A stretch of 64,000 nucleotides of DNA from contig JAGTJU010000004.1 of the NCBI GenBank assembly GCA_022184915.1, forward strand, positions 248,001 through 312,000. Reading direction: 5' to 3'. Shown here one piece after another: positions 24,022 through 32,323 of this stretch. The translations under genes and the position numbers were made by a program. Numbering within the stretch: position 1 is the stretch's first letter; each line of letters starts with the position of its first letter. The notes below the pieces were generated by a model. The model did no database searches, had not been told where the DNA came from, and saw nothing but the letters and a program-made list of their open reading frames with translations. This stretch comes from Myxococcales bacterium. GTDB taxonomy: Bacteria; Myxococcota_A; Polyangia; Fen-1088.

Positions 24022-25379
24022 CGCTCTCCTTGGTCGTGGTGCTCGACGACGTCGAAGTCGCGCAGGCGAAGTCCTTCTGGCGGATTCGGTGCAACGCGGT
24101 CGGCACGCAGGACGGAGCGCACCTCGTTGTCGCGTTTGACGAAGCAGTTGGCATACGCATCGACGGGTTTGGCCAGGCCGACTTTGCGCCCCTTGACCCA
24201 GAGCTCGACGGGCTTGCCGACCCGGCTCGGGTCGAAGCGCAAAGAGACGGTTTCGCCGACGAGCGAAGCGTCCACCTCATAGACGACGCCCCGCAAGCTG
24301 ACGGTCCTGTCTTTGTGTACCTTGCGCTTTTCCTCGAAGAGAAAGAGCGCACTGAAGTCTGCGCCGATGTCCGGCAGCCGCACCTCGTCGCAAGCGCGAG
24401 CCCAGCGCTCGAGCGGGGTCTCGCCATCAAGGCCTCTGTGAGGGGCCTGGTGGTACTCCCCCTCGACCCAGGTCCAGAGCTTGCGGTTGAGGGCTTCGAG
24501 GCTCGCAGTGTCTCCTTCGGCGAGGGTGCCAAGGCATTGCCGGCGCACCTCGCGGTGCCAGCGCTCCTGCTTGCCCTTGCCCTGAGGCTGGTAGGGGCGT
24601 GCGTGGATGAGAGTCACGCCCAGCCTGGCACAGACGAGGGACAGATGATGCGACCGATATGCTGCCCCGTTGTCGACGTAAAGCCGCAGGGGAAGTCCAC
24701 GCCGTCGCAGCGCTTGCTCGAAGACGGGCATGAAACAAGAGACGTTTTCGCCGAGCGCGAAGGCAGCGTACGGGACGACTCGGGTGGCGTCGTCCATGAA
24801 TGAGATGAGATACGTCTTTTGGCGGCGCTTGCCTCCGATCAGCACGGACGGTCCGTGCATCACGTCGCTCATCCACATCTCCCCCGCCTTCGCGAAGGCG
24901 AAGCGACGGCGGTCGTTGCTCGTTGGCGTCTCGGGCTTGCGAGCCATCAAGCCTGCACGAGAGAGCACCCGATGCACCGTGGCTGGCGCCAGCTCCAGGT
25001 CCTGTGGTACCTCGCCCGAGGCTCGCACGGCATCGATGACCATGCGCACAGACAGTGCGGGCCTGTCTTCCTTGACCATGCACAGAAGGTCCACGATGGA
25101 CTGTGGGATCTTGCGTGCCTGCCCCTCGTCACTGCGCGCCTTGGGCATCAGGGCATCGAAGCTGCCGTGGCGATAGGCCTTGAGCCAGTCTCTGATGGTT
25201 TCGGCAGCGATACGGCTCCTGCGTGAGCCGGGGATGTCGTAGGTGCGGTCCGCCTTCTTTGCGATTTGCTCGCCCAGGCCTCGCTTGCCTTTGGGCCAGT
25301 GCAATAGGTCGGCAATCACACCATAGCGAAAGAGCGCGACGGCTTTGCGTCGCTCGTTGTCGTCGGCTTGGGTGTCCAT
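24018..25379 (-). CDS. DDE (rve) transposase
   Basis: A 453-residue transposase from ATG 25379, with Shine-Dalgarno GAGGAG. An N-terminal helix-turn-helix (IAAETIRDWLKAYRHGSFDA) is followed by the catalytic core: Asp in EMWMSDVMHGPS, Asp in LRLYVDNGAAYRS, and Glu in GKGKQERWHREVR. A C-terminal beta-barrel follows (RTVSLRGVVYEVDASLVGET), as in Mu/IS481-type transposases. A frame running further upstream is not supported. Confidence 0.88.
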   Translation of the reverse strand: MDTQADDNERRKAVALFRYGVIADLLHWPKGKRGLGEQIAKKADRTYDIPGSRRSRIAAETIRDWLKAYRHGSFDALMPKARSDEGQARKIPQSIVDLLCMVKEDRPALSVRMVIDAVRASGEVPQDLELAPATVHRVLSRAGLMARKPETPTSNDRRRFAFAKAGEMWMSDVMHGPSVLIGGKRRQKTYLISFMDDATRVVPYAAFALGENVSCFMPVFEQALRRRGLPLRLYVDNGAAYRSHHLSLVCARLGVTLIHARPYQPQGKGKQERWHREVRRQCLGTLAEGDTASLEALNRKLWTWVEGEYHQAPHRGLDGETPLERWARACDEVRLPDIGADFSALFLFEEKRKVHKDRTVSLRGVVYEVDASLVGETVSLRFDPSRVGKPVELWVKGRKVGLAKPVDAYANCFVKRDNEVRSVLRADRVAPNPPEGLRLRDFDVVEHHDQGER

Positions 25380-25440
25380 GTTTTCTCCTCGGCGCCCGTG
25401 GTTTTGGCGGTGAGCGCCTATGCCTCGACCACTACAGGCG

Positions 25441-26052
25441 TTAGGGCGGCGGGTCTGGCCCCGTTTCGTGTTCGCGAGGTGTCCACAGTCTGCTGGCGGC
25501 TCGACTGCGGGGGCCGAATCCGACTGGCGCGGGCAAGGCGCCAAGCTGCTTCTCGGATTCGGCTCGTACGTGCCGCAGTACCGGAGTGCCCAGACGCTGG
25601 CGGACCTCAGCGAGCGTGGGCTCGCAGTTGCCGAGCAGCGCGGGCGTCGAGGTCACCAGCACCAGCAGGGCCGCCCGGGTGGCGCTGTAGCGGCGGCGCA
25701 CCCATCGCACCGCCCCGGGCAGTTCGATGTCTGGCCGCAGCCGATCGGCGGCTGCCTCTATCGACGGCGCGGCCTCCACCGCGGTCACCACGGCCTCGAC
25801 CTCCTCCAGGGAGCCACTGAGCCGAGACGCCAAGCAGTCGGGCAACAGGCTGAAGGTCCGATGTGCCGTCGGGCAGTAGTACCGGGCCACCCGCATCCCA
25901 GCTGGCTCCACCCGGGCGTAGGTCCCGAGGCTGCGAAAGCCACATTTGCTACCAGATCCGTGCGCCGGACACCGCTCGAGCCTTGCCTGTTGCCAGCCTT
26001 CCTGCTTAACGTATTGCTCGCTGGTCAGTACTGTCGCTTGGCGCAACTGCAC
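25441..26052 (-). CDS. Putative zinc-binding accessory protein of the transposon
   Basis: A 203-residue protein with Cys residues CPAHGSGSKCGF and YYCPTAHRTFSLLPD, like the zinc-finger accessory proteins (DUF6431-like) found beside DDE/AAA elements. The C-terminal half is Ala/Arg-rich. It lies 61 bp upstream of the transposase gene on the same strand. Between it and attC b (26053-26325) no gene is seen. Confidence 0.55.
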   Translation of the reverse strand: MQLRQATVLTSEQYVKQEGWQQARLERCPAHGSGSKCGFRSLGTYARVEPAGMRVARYYCPTAHRTFSLLPDCLASRLSGSLEEVEAVVTAVEAAPSIEAAADRLRPDIELPGAVRWVRRRYSATRAALLVLVTSTPALLGNCEPTLAEVRQRLGTPVLRHVRAESEKQLGALPAPVGFGPRSRAASRLWTPREHETGPDPPP

Positions 26053-26325
26053 GACCGGCCAAGGGCTCGCACGGTTGCCTCCGTGGCGGGCCCAACCTTT
26101 TTCTGGGGTCCCAAGGGCGGGCGTTATGCCTGCCGGCCGGTAGCCTCACCCAGATCCCCGTTTCCCGCAAAAAGCCACCTCACCCTTCTTCCGCTTTCCG
26201 CCCCCTCATCACCAAAACCACCAGGGACCCAGTGCGGGAATTCCTTCCTGGGGGTTTACGGATTTACGTGAGACCTAACACCCCTCGAGCCCCCTCCGTA
26301 CTTCTCCCTCTCCCCGTGCCGGTCC

Positions 26326-26385
26326 GCCGAACGTGATGGAATTAAGCTGCGGGCGCAGCCCGTCAGCTTCAATTCTGGGTTAGGC
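26326..26385 (-). repeat. attC b (60 bp)
   Basis: A textbook short site: GCCGAAC core, arms GAATTAAGCTGCGGGC and GCCCGTCAGCTTCAATTC around a GCA loop, then the GTTAGGC core. The right core complements the left core of site c (GCCTAAC). The DUF4209-like gene stop (26380) is inside it. Confidence 0.92.
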
Positions 26386-28194
26386 GCCTTCTTCTCCTGG
26401 GGAAGCATCTTTGTTGTCGACGGTGCGGAGCGTTCCAAGCAGTAGGAGTGCATGCAAGATGCGATCGGCGGCAGGCTGGCCGAGCGATGCCGGCCTCAGA
26501 AGACCGTGGCAGATGTTGTTTCGGAGATTCCATCCCCGCGCATCCGTAAAGACGATCCGTAAACAGAATGTCACCCGCTCTGTGAGAGTAGCGATAACAG
26601 CTTCGTCGCGCAGGATTTCGTCCATGTTGCGGAGGTTGGTGCCCCCAGTCCGTGATCGCTTATAGACGTTGCCACCGACGAGGTGCAGAATCCGCCGCAA
26701 CCCGGCCTCAATCTCTGGCACGAGGACACACGCAGCGACGTAAGAATCTGATAAAAACAGCGCTTGTAATCCTCTCCAAATGATGGGGAGTCGCTCAGGC
26801 AGAAACGCGGGTGACTTGGCAAGGTAGTCGCGCACGGAGTCCGCCGTCAAGGTGTGCTTCTCGGCAACCTTTTCGAGGGTGTAGCGCAGCACTGGAGCTC
26901 CGACCTGTAGGTTCTGGCTCATCTGGAAGGCAACCCGACCATCGAGATCATCTTCTACTGAACCGACGGACGCGACAGCCCGACCCTCGTTATCCCGTAT
27001 TGAAATCTTAAACAGGCTTAGAAGGACAGCCTTCTTTGCTATGTCGAGCACCTGCTGCTCCACCGCCGTCCGATCCATAATGAAGGTGGCAGCTACATTG
27101 GTGTAAACTTGTTCTCTGTCCGCATCCAGCAACACAGCAACTTGTGCATCCAGCTCGGCTATGGGAATTGCGATGCGAGTAGAGTACTCCTTCACATCGG
27201 TGGTGCTGCGCAGTTCCACCTCCCTCATCAAGAGAGCAACGCGGGCGGCGTCCTCCTTGAGCCCCCTATTACTAAGCAGTTCATGCACCCGATCTAGCCA
27301 ACCGGAACCCACGAGAGGACTTACGATCTTTGCATATGCCTCCACAACCGCAACGTACTTACGCAGAACGCGCACCTCTTCCTCAACTTGATTCTGGCGG
27401 CTGTAGAGCCTCGTCAACCGCTCCATGGCTGCTTCGAGAGCACTTGGATCAGGTGGCGACACGGCAGATAGCCGCTCGAACCTCGTCTCAAGGTCTGCGA
27501 TCACCTTGCTCTTAAGCCTGTCGTCGATATCACGTCCGCTGGTGTCTACCAGCGCATCAAAGGCGAATCCCCACAGCCCCGGCTGATGGTCAACCCCGAT
27601 GCGATCCTCCAGCGCAACTAGCTCAACGGCCGCCACCTCTGTGCGGATCTTGTCCTTGATGGAGATGCTGAGATCGAGCGCACGCTTTATGCGAATGATG
27701 GTGCACAATCCCTCTTTGAACTTGTTGCCCCGGACGCACTCCAAACTCGCGTCTATTGCAGCGTGGGCCAATCGGATGTTTGGACGCCGTCCTGTCGCCG
27801 GCCTCGACAGGTCCCATACAAGATCTGCATAGCGAGCACGCAACACATCGTTTCGCGTCGTCTGTGCGCGATCTGTCCAATACGCGACCACGCCTTCTGT
27901 GACAGCCGTGAGTGGTGGAAATTCGCCTGCACTTCCCTCGTTGGTCGTATACGAGAACTGCGGGCCAAAATGGGTGGACCGATCGGCCGGTTCGATTAGC
28001 TGCTCCGTGAATGAGAAGGCGATGTATTCTGAGCGAATCTTCTCCTTGTCTGGGTGGTCGTGGTCGCCGATCTCGCGCAGAGCTCCCTCGAATACTGCCG
28101 CCACGTCGTGATAGTCGGCCTCGACGTCCTGGCCCTCCACGTCATGCAGCAGTGCTGAAAGCTCGACAGTCATCCGCGTTCTCCAATCGTGCAC
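26380..28194 (-). CDS. DUF4209-like protein with a C-terminal RNxxxH (HEPN-like) motif
   Basis: A 604-residue soluble, mostly helical protein. The C-terminal segment GGNVYKRSRTGG, NMDEILRDEAV and GWNLRNNICHGLL matches the DUF4209 C-terminal domain. The RNNICH there fits the RNxxxH motif of HEPN ribonucleases and of related abortive-infection proteins. The gene nearly fills its cassette: it starts 8 bases from site c and ends in site b. Met8 (28173) is an alternative start. A defence role is inferred from the motif and the cassette setting. Confidence 0.75.
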   Translation of the reverse strand: MHDWRTRMTVELSALLHDVEGQDVEADYHDVAAVFEGALREIGDHDHPDKEKIRSEYIAFSFTEQLIEPADRSTHFGPQFSYTTNEGSAGEFPPLTAVTEGVVAYWTDRAQTTRNDVLRARYADLVWDLSRPATGRRPNIRLAHAAIDASLECVRGNKFKEGLCTIIRIKRALDLSISIKDKIRTEVAAVELVALEDRIGVDHQPGLWGFAFDALVDTSGRDIDDRLKSKVIADLETRFERLSAVSPPDPSALEAAMERLTRLYSRQNQVEEEVRVLRKYVAVVEAYAKIVSPLVGSGWLDRVHELLSNRGLKEDAARVALLMREVELRSTTDVKEYSTRIAIPIAELDAQVAVLLDADREQVYTNVAATFIMDRTAVEQQVLDIAKKAVLLSLFKISIRDNEGRAVASVGSVEDDLDGRVAFQMSQNLQVGAPVLRYTLEKVAEKHTLTADSVRDYLAKSPAFLPERLPIIWRGLQALFLSDSYVAACVLVPEIEAGLRRILHLVGGNVYKRSRTGGTNLRNMDEILRDEAVIATLTERVTFCLRIVFTDARGWNLRNNICHGLLRPASLGQPAADRILHALLLLGTLRTVDNKDASPGEEGA

Positions 28195-28201
28195 TGAGTG
28201 C

Positions 28202-28332
28202 GCCTAACGTGTTTGGCGTTAAGCGGCAAAGCCCACTAACGCGCAAGACCCCATTGTCGTCCGCACATCGCTTTCCTGTCTAGGTTCAAGTTAACGGCCA
28301 AGGCTTTGTACGTCTTCAACGCCCGGTTATCC
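28202..28332 (-). repeat. attC c (131 bp)
   Basis: Cores GCCTAAC and GTTATCC. GTTTGGCGTTAAGCGGCAAA on the left is mirrored by CTTTGTACGTCTTCAACGCC on the right. Shares the central CCATTGTCGTCCGC with site i. The right core complements GGATAAC of site d. Confidence 0.9.
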
Positions 28333-28333
28333 G

Positions 28334-29212
28334 TCAAACGCCCGCAAACCAGGCTTCGTCGACTTTCACTACCTCGACAACTTCCTTGGTTATTCCAAGG
28401 CCCAGTTCTTTTAGTTTTTCGCTTAGGTCGTTCCCATCAATCAAATCGATTGGAGGCGCCCCATCGCGAGTTGCTTCACGCACCGCTGCCGGACTGAATG
28501 TTCCGGTCGTAATGAAAAGCCCCTTGTCGGCACGGCCAACCATCGCGCCACGAAAGTCGCGGACCTCTCCTGATGACACTGATCCTTTGTATCGCTTGCA
28601 CTGGAACAAGACATGGAAGCTCATTAGGCCGTTGATCCTCGCGATGCCTCGGCCGTCAATACCGCCGTCACCGGTCTTGCCCGTGACTTCGACCTGAACG
28701 AAGCCGGATTCACGAAGGATCCTTTGCACAAGTCGTTCAAAGGCTGCCGGTGCGAGCGATTGGGTAAGTACCTTGAACAGTCGCTGCTTCCATGTCTCTT
28801 CCGCCGCTACTTCAGGCGGCGCGGTTTGGGAGACCGGCGATCCTTCATCATCAGTCGCAATCGTGCGAGGAGCATACTTCTTGTCCTGAGAGCGAACCTT
28901 CCTAAGAACCTCTTGTGGATCAACTTCCTCGACGGCTCGCCCCTGCGCCGTCAGCGACCAAACACCACGAGCGGAGTTATCGAGATGACCATACTTTTTG
29001 AGGTAGGTTCGGGCCCACGCGAGCCGATACCCGACCTCTGTTTGGTTGCTGCCCTCTGGATCGTGCATCTGCGACAGGACTGCTTCTGAAATCTTCTCAA
29101 TCTCGATGACCCTCTCGTAGATCTCGTCAATCGAGCCAGACCCCCCAAGCGCCCTTAAAGCGCGAAGGAGGGGGTTCATGAGGCGATCAAATGTCGGAAG
29201 CTTCGATGTCAT
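28334..29212 (-). CDS. Mrr-type restriction endonuclease
   Basis: A 292-residue protein. The N-terminal winged-helix Mrr_N domain is seen in NPLLRALRALGGSGSIDEIY and AWARTYLKKYGHLDNSARGV. The C-terminal Mrr catalytic domain has the PD-(D/E)xK residues in GKTGDGGIDGRG (Asp) and VLFQCKRYKGSV (Gln-x-Lys). Mrr enzymes cut modified DNA (type IV restriction). Single gene of cassette d, 2 bases from site c on its 3' side. Confidence 0.9.
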   Translation of the reverse strand: MTSKLPTFDRLMNPLLRALRALGGSGSIDEIYERVIEIEKISEAVLSQMHDPEGSNQTEVGYRLAWARTYLKKYGHLDNSARGVWSLTAQGRAVEEVDPQEVLRKVRSQDKKYAPRTIATDDEGSPVSQTAPPEVAAEETWKQRLFKVLTQSLAPAAFERLVQRILRESGFVQVEVTGKTGDGGIDGRGIARINGLMSFHVLFQCKRYKGSVSSGEVRDFRGAMVGRADKGLFITTGTFSPAAVREATRDGAPPIDLIDGNDLSEKLKELGLGITKEVVEVVKVDEAWFAGV

Positions 29213-29226
29213 TGAGCCTGCTGTAC

Positions 29227-29360
29227 GGATAACGTGCCGGCGTTAACTTGCAAAGCCCACTTCGCGAACGCCAGCAACCCCATAGCGCCTGCACCACGTT
29301 GGTGTGTCTATGTTCTCGAAAGCGACGGCGGGCTTTGTCAAGTTCAATGCTAAGTTATAC
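29227..29360 (-). repeat. attC d (134 bp)
   Basis: Cores GGATAAC and GTTATAC. CGTTAACTTGCAAAGCCC on the left is mirrored by GGGCTTTGTCAAGTTCAATG on the right. Belongs to the same subfamily as f and j. Confidence 0.9.
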
Positions 29361-29400
29361 GGTGCCGTGACACGCTGCCCGAAATGCTGTCAAGTACGAC

Positions 29401-29676
29401 TCAGCGTCCGCCGCGTCGTCCGGCTCGAATAATCTCACCAGTTTCATCTAGGATCTCGACACCGAATATACTACCTCTCCCTCCTTCCGAGAATATCCAG
29501 ACCGTCGCCCCTTCGATCTGCCGACAGTCGACAAAGTCAAGCCACTGTACTCCGTGCTTCGCAGCCTCAGCTGTTGCAATGCCAGTTGCTTCATCCATAG
29601 ATAGCCGCGTCGCTTTAGGATGGCTTTGTTTTCCCTGGAGTGCTTCCCAAATCAGCCTGAGGATTCGCATGTACAT
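29401..29676 (-). CDS. Small protein, possible immunity partner of the HExxH protein
   Basis: A 91-residue protein: MDEATGIATAEAAKHGVQWL, RQIEGATVWIFSEGGRGSIF, then GVEILDETGEIIRAGRRGG. The alpha-beta pattern with a two-strand C-terminus resembles small immunity proteins, but no family is recognised. It follows the HExxH gene by 9 bases in the same cassette, the typical position of an immunity gene. Confidence 0.55.
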   Translation of the reverse strand: MYMRILRLIWEALQGKQSHPKATRLSMDEATGIATAEAAKHGVQWLDFVDCRQIEGATVWIFSEGGRGSIFGVEILDETGEIIRAGRRGGR

Positions 29677-29685
29677 GCGGCGTTC

Positions 29686-30621
29686 CTAAGGCGAAGGACA
29701 GACGCTGGGCGTTCCGTTTTCAAAACGGAGCTCGTAAGCAATTTCCGAAATAACGCCCGTATGAACCAGCGAGCCTAGTTCACGGAGCACACCGTGACCT
29801 TTGAACGCAGCATCGAATCCCCCACCCGCCTTTAGGTACACATACCCATTCGCGACCGGAAAACGCAGCCCCGTGAAAAAGTTCCGGAAGCCGATCGCCC
29901 CCACTTGGGCAATCGTTTCGGCCAACGCTTCTTCGATATACCTCCATAGGGAGGATTGCAGGTAGGTGGAACTGGTGTCGTTGACGCGATAGTTACGAAA
30001 AAGAAGAAGCTTGGGTGTTAGAAACTGGTGAACCTTCTCATGCGGTAAAACAAGGGCCTTTTCAGTCCCCGTACCGCGGGTTGATACAACAATGTCACCC
30101 CATTTGGTAGTCCACCCGTTTCCAGCGGGAAGAGATGGATCCTTGGTTATCGTCGGCTTGTACCGGATTCCTTGCGAACGAGGGCCGGTGCTGGCACCAC
30201 GAAGCGAGCCTCTGTTGACTTTCGGAGCCCGGGCGCCGCGGAACAGGACTGCCAATACAGCCTGGACCCCCAAGATGCTTACCGCCCTTGCCAAATGATC
30301 GCCAGCTTTTACCAGGTCGTGTTGCGACACCGCACGGTAAGAGAGCGAAGCGAACTCGTATAAATGCTCGATACCGGAGAAGATGGCCCACCCGACGGAC
30401 AAGACGCCGACAACAAGCAGGATGATATCGATGATCTCGCCGATACCGAACGCGTGCGAAACTATCCATGCTACCAGTACCCCCGCAACAATCGCGATGG
30501 CTTCCGGAGTAAGCAAGCCTCGAAGCTGCTCGGCGGCTTTAGGTCCAACTTTTGGCAGCGCCTGACGGATAGACTCGCTCAAGCGTTGTTCGTAGGACCA
30601 ACTGGGAATGTGGTGGCTCAT
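29686..30621 (-). CDS. Putative zincin (HExxH) toxin with hydrophobic N-terminal region
   Basis: A 311-residue protein. Hydrophobic stretches at about 40-60 (AIAIVAGVLVAWIVSHAFGI) and 62-85 (IIDIILLVVGVLSVGWAIFS) are followed by LGVQAVLAVLFRG. The C-terminal half has HEKVH, a zincin HExxH motif, with a downstream acidic helix YIEEALAETIAQV as third-ligand candidate. This hydrophobic-then-enzyme layout recurs in polymorphic and type VI effector toxins. No signal peptide or PAAR/Rhs part is present, so export, if any, needs other factors. Paired with a small downstream gene. The function is inferred from the motif. Confidence 0.65.
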   Translation of the reverse strand: MSHHIPSWSYEQRLSESIRQALPKVGPKAAEQLRGLLTPEAIAIVAGVLVAWIVSHAFGIGEIIDIILLVVGVLSVGWAIFSGIEHLYEFASLSYRAVSQHDLVKAGDHLARAVSILGVQAVLAVLFRGARAPKVNRGSLRGASTGPRSQGIRYKPTITKDPSLPAGNGWTTKWGDIVVSTRGTGTEKALVLPHEKVHQFLTPKLLLFRNYRVNDTSSTYLQSSLWRYIEEALAETIAQVGAIGFRNFFTGLRFPVANGYVYLKAGGGFDAAFKGHGVLRELGSLVHTGVISEIAYELRFENGTPSVCPSP

Positions 30622-30758
30622 GGCAAAAGAGGGCGGTTGAGGTTAAACGTAGGAGCTAGTGCAGACGCGTTGGGGAGCGGGGCAAATAGAATTGGGTGTG
30701 TATCCGGATAACGTGTTGGGCTTCAGCTGCGAAGCCCTCCGAAAGGCTCTCATAACCC

Positions 30759-32145
30759 CAATGCTGTTCACTTAAGCACCACCCCTTTGGATGGTGCGAC
30801 CGAAGGGACGTTTGCACTCCCTCGGATAGTGCCTGTCTTGTTGTGGGGCGTACGCGAACATTCGAAGGGCGGCGATGTCATCGTCCATCTGTTCATGGAT
30901 GGATTTTCCTGAAAGCATCGCAGAGAGCAGATCACCGGCCGCTCGTAGGCAGTCTGCGCGAACGACGCGTCGGCCATCAAGGGTACGCTCCGCTTCTGCT
31001 TGAAGGAACGATGCCAGGGCTATCCAGATCATCGCGGAAATGAGTTCCTGTTCACATCCTTGGACGCTCTTGCTGTGGAAGTCCTCGGTCTGCATGAAGC
31101 TCTTCATTTCCTTGAAGAGAGATTCGATTCCCCATCGAGAGGCGTAGAGCTTGATGATGTCTTTGCGATCGAATCCGTCCTTTCCGCTCAAGGTGGACAC
31201 GATGACCATCCTTTCGTTCTTCGTGCCTTTCCTCGGGCGGCCTGGCTTTGCGTCGCGCTCGACGACGCGCACCTGAAGCTCAATGTTCCCTCTCGCCCCC
31301 GGAAGCGTCAGTGTCACTTTCGCGGTCTTCTTGTTTGAAGACAAGAATGGCTTGAGCTCTTTCCACGCCGTCGCCTTCGATGCGCTCATTCTCGCAATGA
31401 TGTCAACGCCATGTTCAATCAAGGCTGAGAACAGGTGGCGACTCGGAAACCCTCTGTCCATGACGGCCACGTCGCCTGCCTTGAACGGCAATCGGTGAAC
31501 CAGCTTCTGCATGGACGTCCTCTCGCCGATGCCTTTTCCGGTCAGGGACCAATCCAACGGAAGACGGCGAAACACATCCGCAGCCATCACCACCAACCCT
31601 TGTGGATTGTGCACCGACGTCCCATTCGGCCGCTTCGGCCGCGCCATCTTCCTCGCTGTATCCGCGCTGCGCGGCAACACAACCCGCGTTCCATCGAACG
31701 CGATGAATCGACGTTTCCCCCACGGGGTTTTCGGAGTCGGCATGATGGACTCGCACCGCTCGACCAGCTGGTGCAGCAACCCACGGCATGTCTCGATCGA
31801 GACCTTCTTTCTTGCTTCACTGATGGACGACAACGTCGGTACCTTCGCCCAATCGAACACCTTGCGCCCGTAGTACGCCACGATCCGCAAGCTCCGTCGA
31901 TAGCTCATCTTTCGGTCCGGCATCGTCAGGACCATCAGCCACATCAAGACGCTGCGGGCGCTCCATGTCCGTGTCCGGTCGAACTTGTCCGCACAGCCAC
32001 TGGTCAGTTTGAAGAACGCTCGAAAGTGATCGCCAGGTCCACGAAGCAGGCTCATGAAGGCCGGCGCTCGCAGCCTCGGGCCTTGTCAAGACGAATTGCA
32101 CAATATTTTCAGATGGTTACGAGGTTTCTTAAGTGAACAGCATTG
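30759..32145 (-). mobile_element. IS4-family insertion sequence (1387 bp)
   Basis: Perfect 18-bp terminal inverted repeats CAATGCTGTTCACTTAAG, close to the ends of E. coli IS4 (TAATGCCGATCAGTTAAG). The 10-bp direct repeat CTCATAACCC flanks it at 30749-30758 and 32146-32155. One transposase gene. Both ends and the target duplication are intact, so insertion is probably recent. Confidence 0.95.
30772..32055 (-). CDS. IS4-family transposase
   Basis: A 427-residue DDE transposase: Asp in FIAFDGTRV, Asp in VAVMDRGFPS, and Glu within the Y-2-R-3-E-6-K signature YASRWGIESLFKEMK. The N-terminal domain has the SVLMWLMVLTM/SYRRSL region typical of IS4. Full length and unbroken. Located wholly inside the inverted repeats. 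Confidence 0.94.
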   Translation of the reverse strand: MSLLRGPGDHFRAFFKLTSGCADKFDRTRTWSARSVLMWLMVLTMPDRKMSYRRSLRIVAYYGRKVFDWAKVPTLSSISEARKKVSIETCRGLLHQLVERCESIMPTPKTPWGKRRFIAFDGTRVVLPRSADTARKMARPKRPNGTSVHNPQGLVVMAADVFRRLPLDWSLTGKGIGERTSMQKLVHRLPFKAGDVAVMDRGFPSRHLFSALIEHGVDIIARMSASKATAWKELKPFLSSNKKTAKVTLTLPGARGNIELQVRVVERDAKPGRPRKGTKNERMVIVSTLSGKDGFDRKDIIKLYASRWGIESLFKEMKSFMQTEDFHSKSVQGCEQELISAMIWIALASFLQAEAERTLDGRRVVRADCLRAAGDLLSAMLSGKSIHEQMDDDIAALRMFAYAPQQDRHYPRECKRPFGRTIQRGGA

Positions 32146-32323
32146 CTCATAACCCCTCAGGCGTTTCAAGCGCCACAGGTCCATCCTGGTTCTCCACCTG
32201 CGCCACTGGGCTTCGTCACCTGCAAGCCCTGGTTGGACGGCTGGCTACGCGATCCGAGTGCGTACGAGGGAAGGGCGAAGCACGCCATTGCGATCAAGCC
32301 AAAGGTCGCGCCGTCACCGACCC

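Larger units (their letters stand above)
22790..26215 (-). mobile_element. DDE/AAA transposon inserted in a cassette (ends approximate)
   Basis: Four minus-strand genes (zinc-binding protein, DDE transposase, AAA ATPase, small protein), the last three overlapping by ATGA, make a self-contained transposition operon like other rve-plus-ATPase elements. It lies between the ABM gene and attC b, splitting a cassette whose two attC cores still match. I could not establish the terminal repeats. A weak candidate pair is TGACAGGGGG near 22790 and its near complement around 26203-26217, so the ends are guesses. Confidence 0.6.
30706..32238 (-). repeat. attC e, interrupted by an IS4-family element
   Basis: Left part 30706-30758 (core GGATAAC, then GTGTTGGGCTTCAGCTGCGA); right part 32156-32238 (ending GGGCTTCGTCACCTGCAAGC then CCTGGTTGGAC). 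Joining them without the IS and one target copy gives 136 bases, the usual size here. The right core GTTGGAC exactly complements site f's left core GTCCAAC. Confidence 0.88.

Noticed and set aside
22790-26215. Terminal inverted repeats for the DDE/AAA transposon
   Set aside because: Only a weak partial match (TGACAGGGGG and a gapped partner) was found, so the ends are given as approximate.
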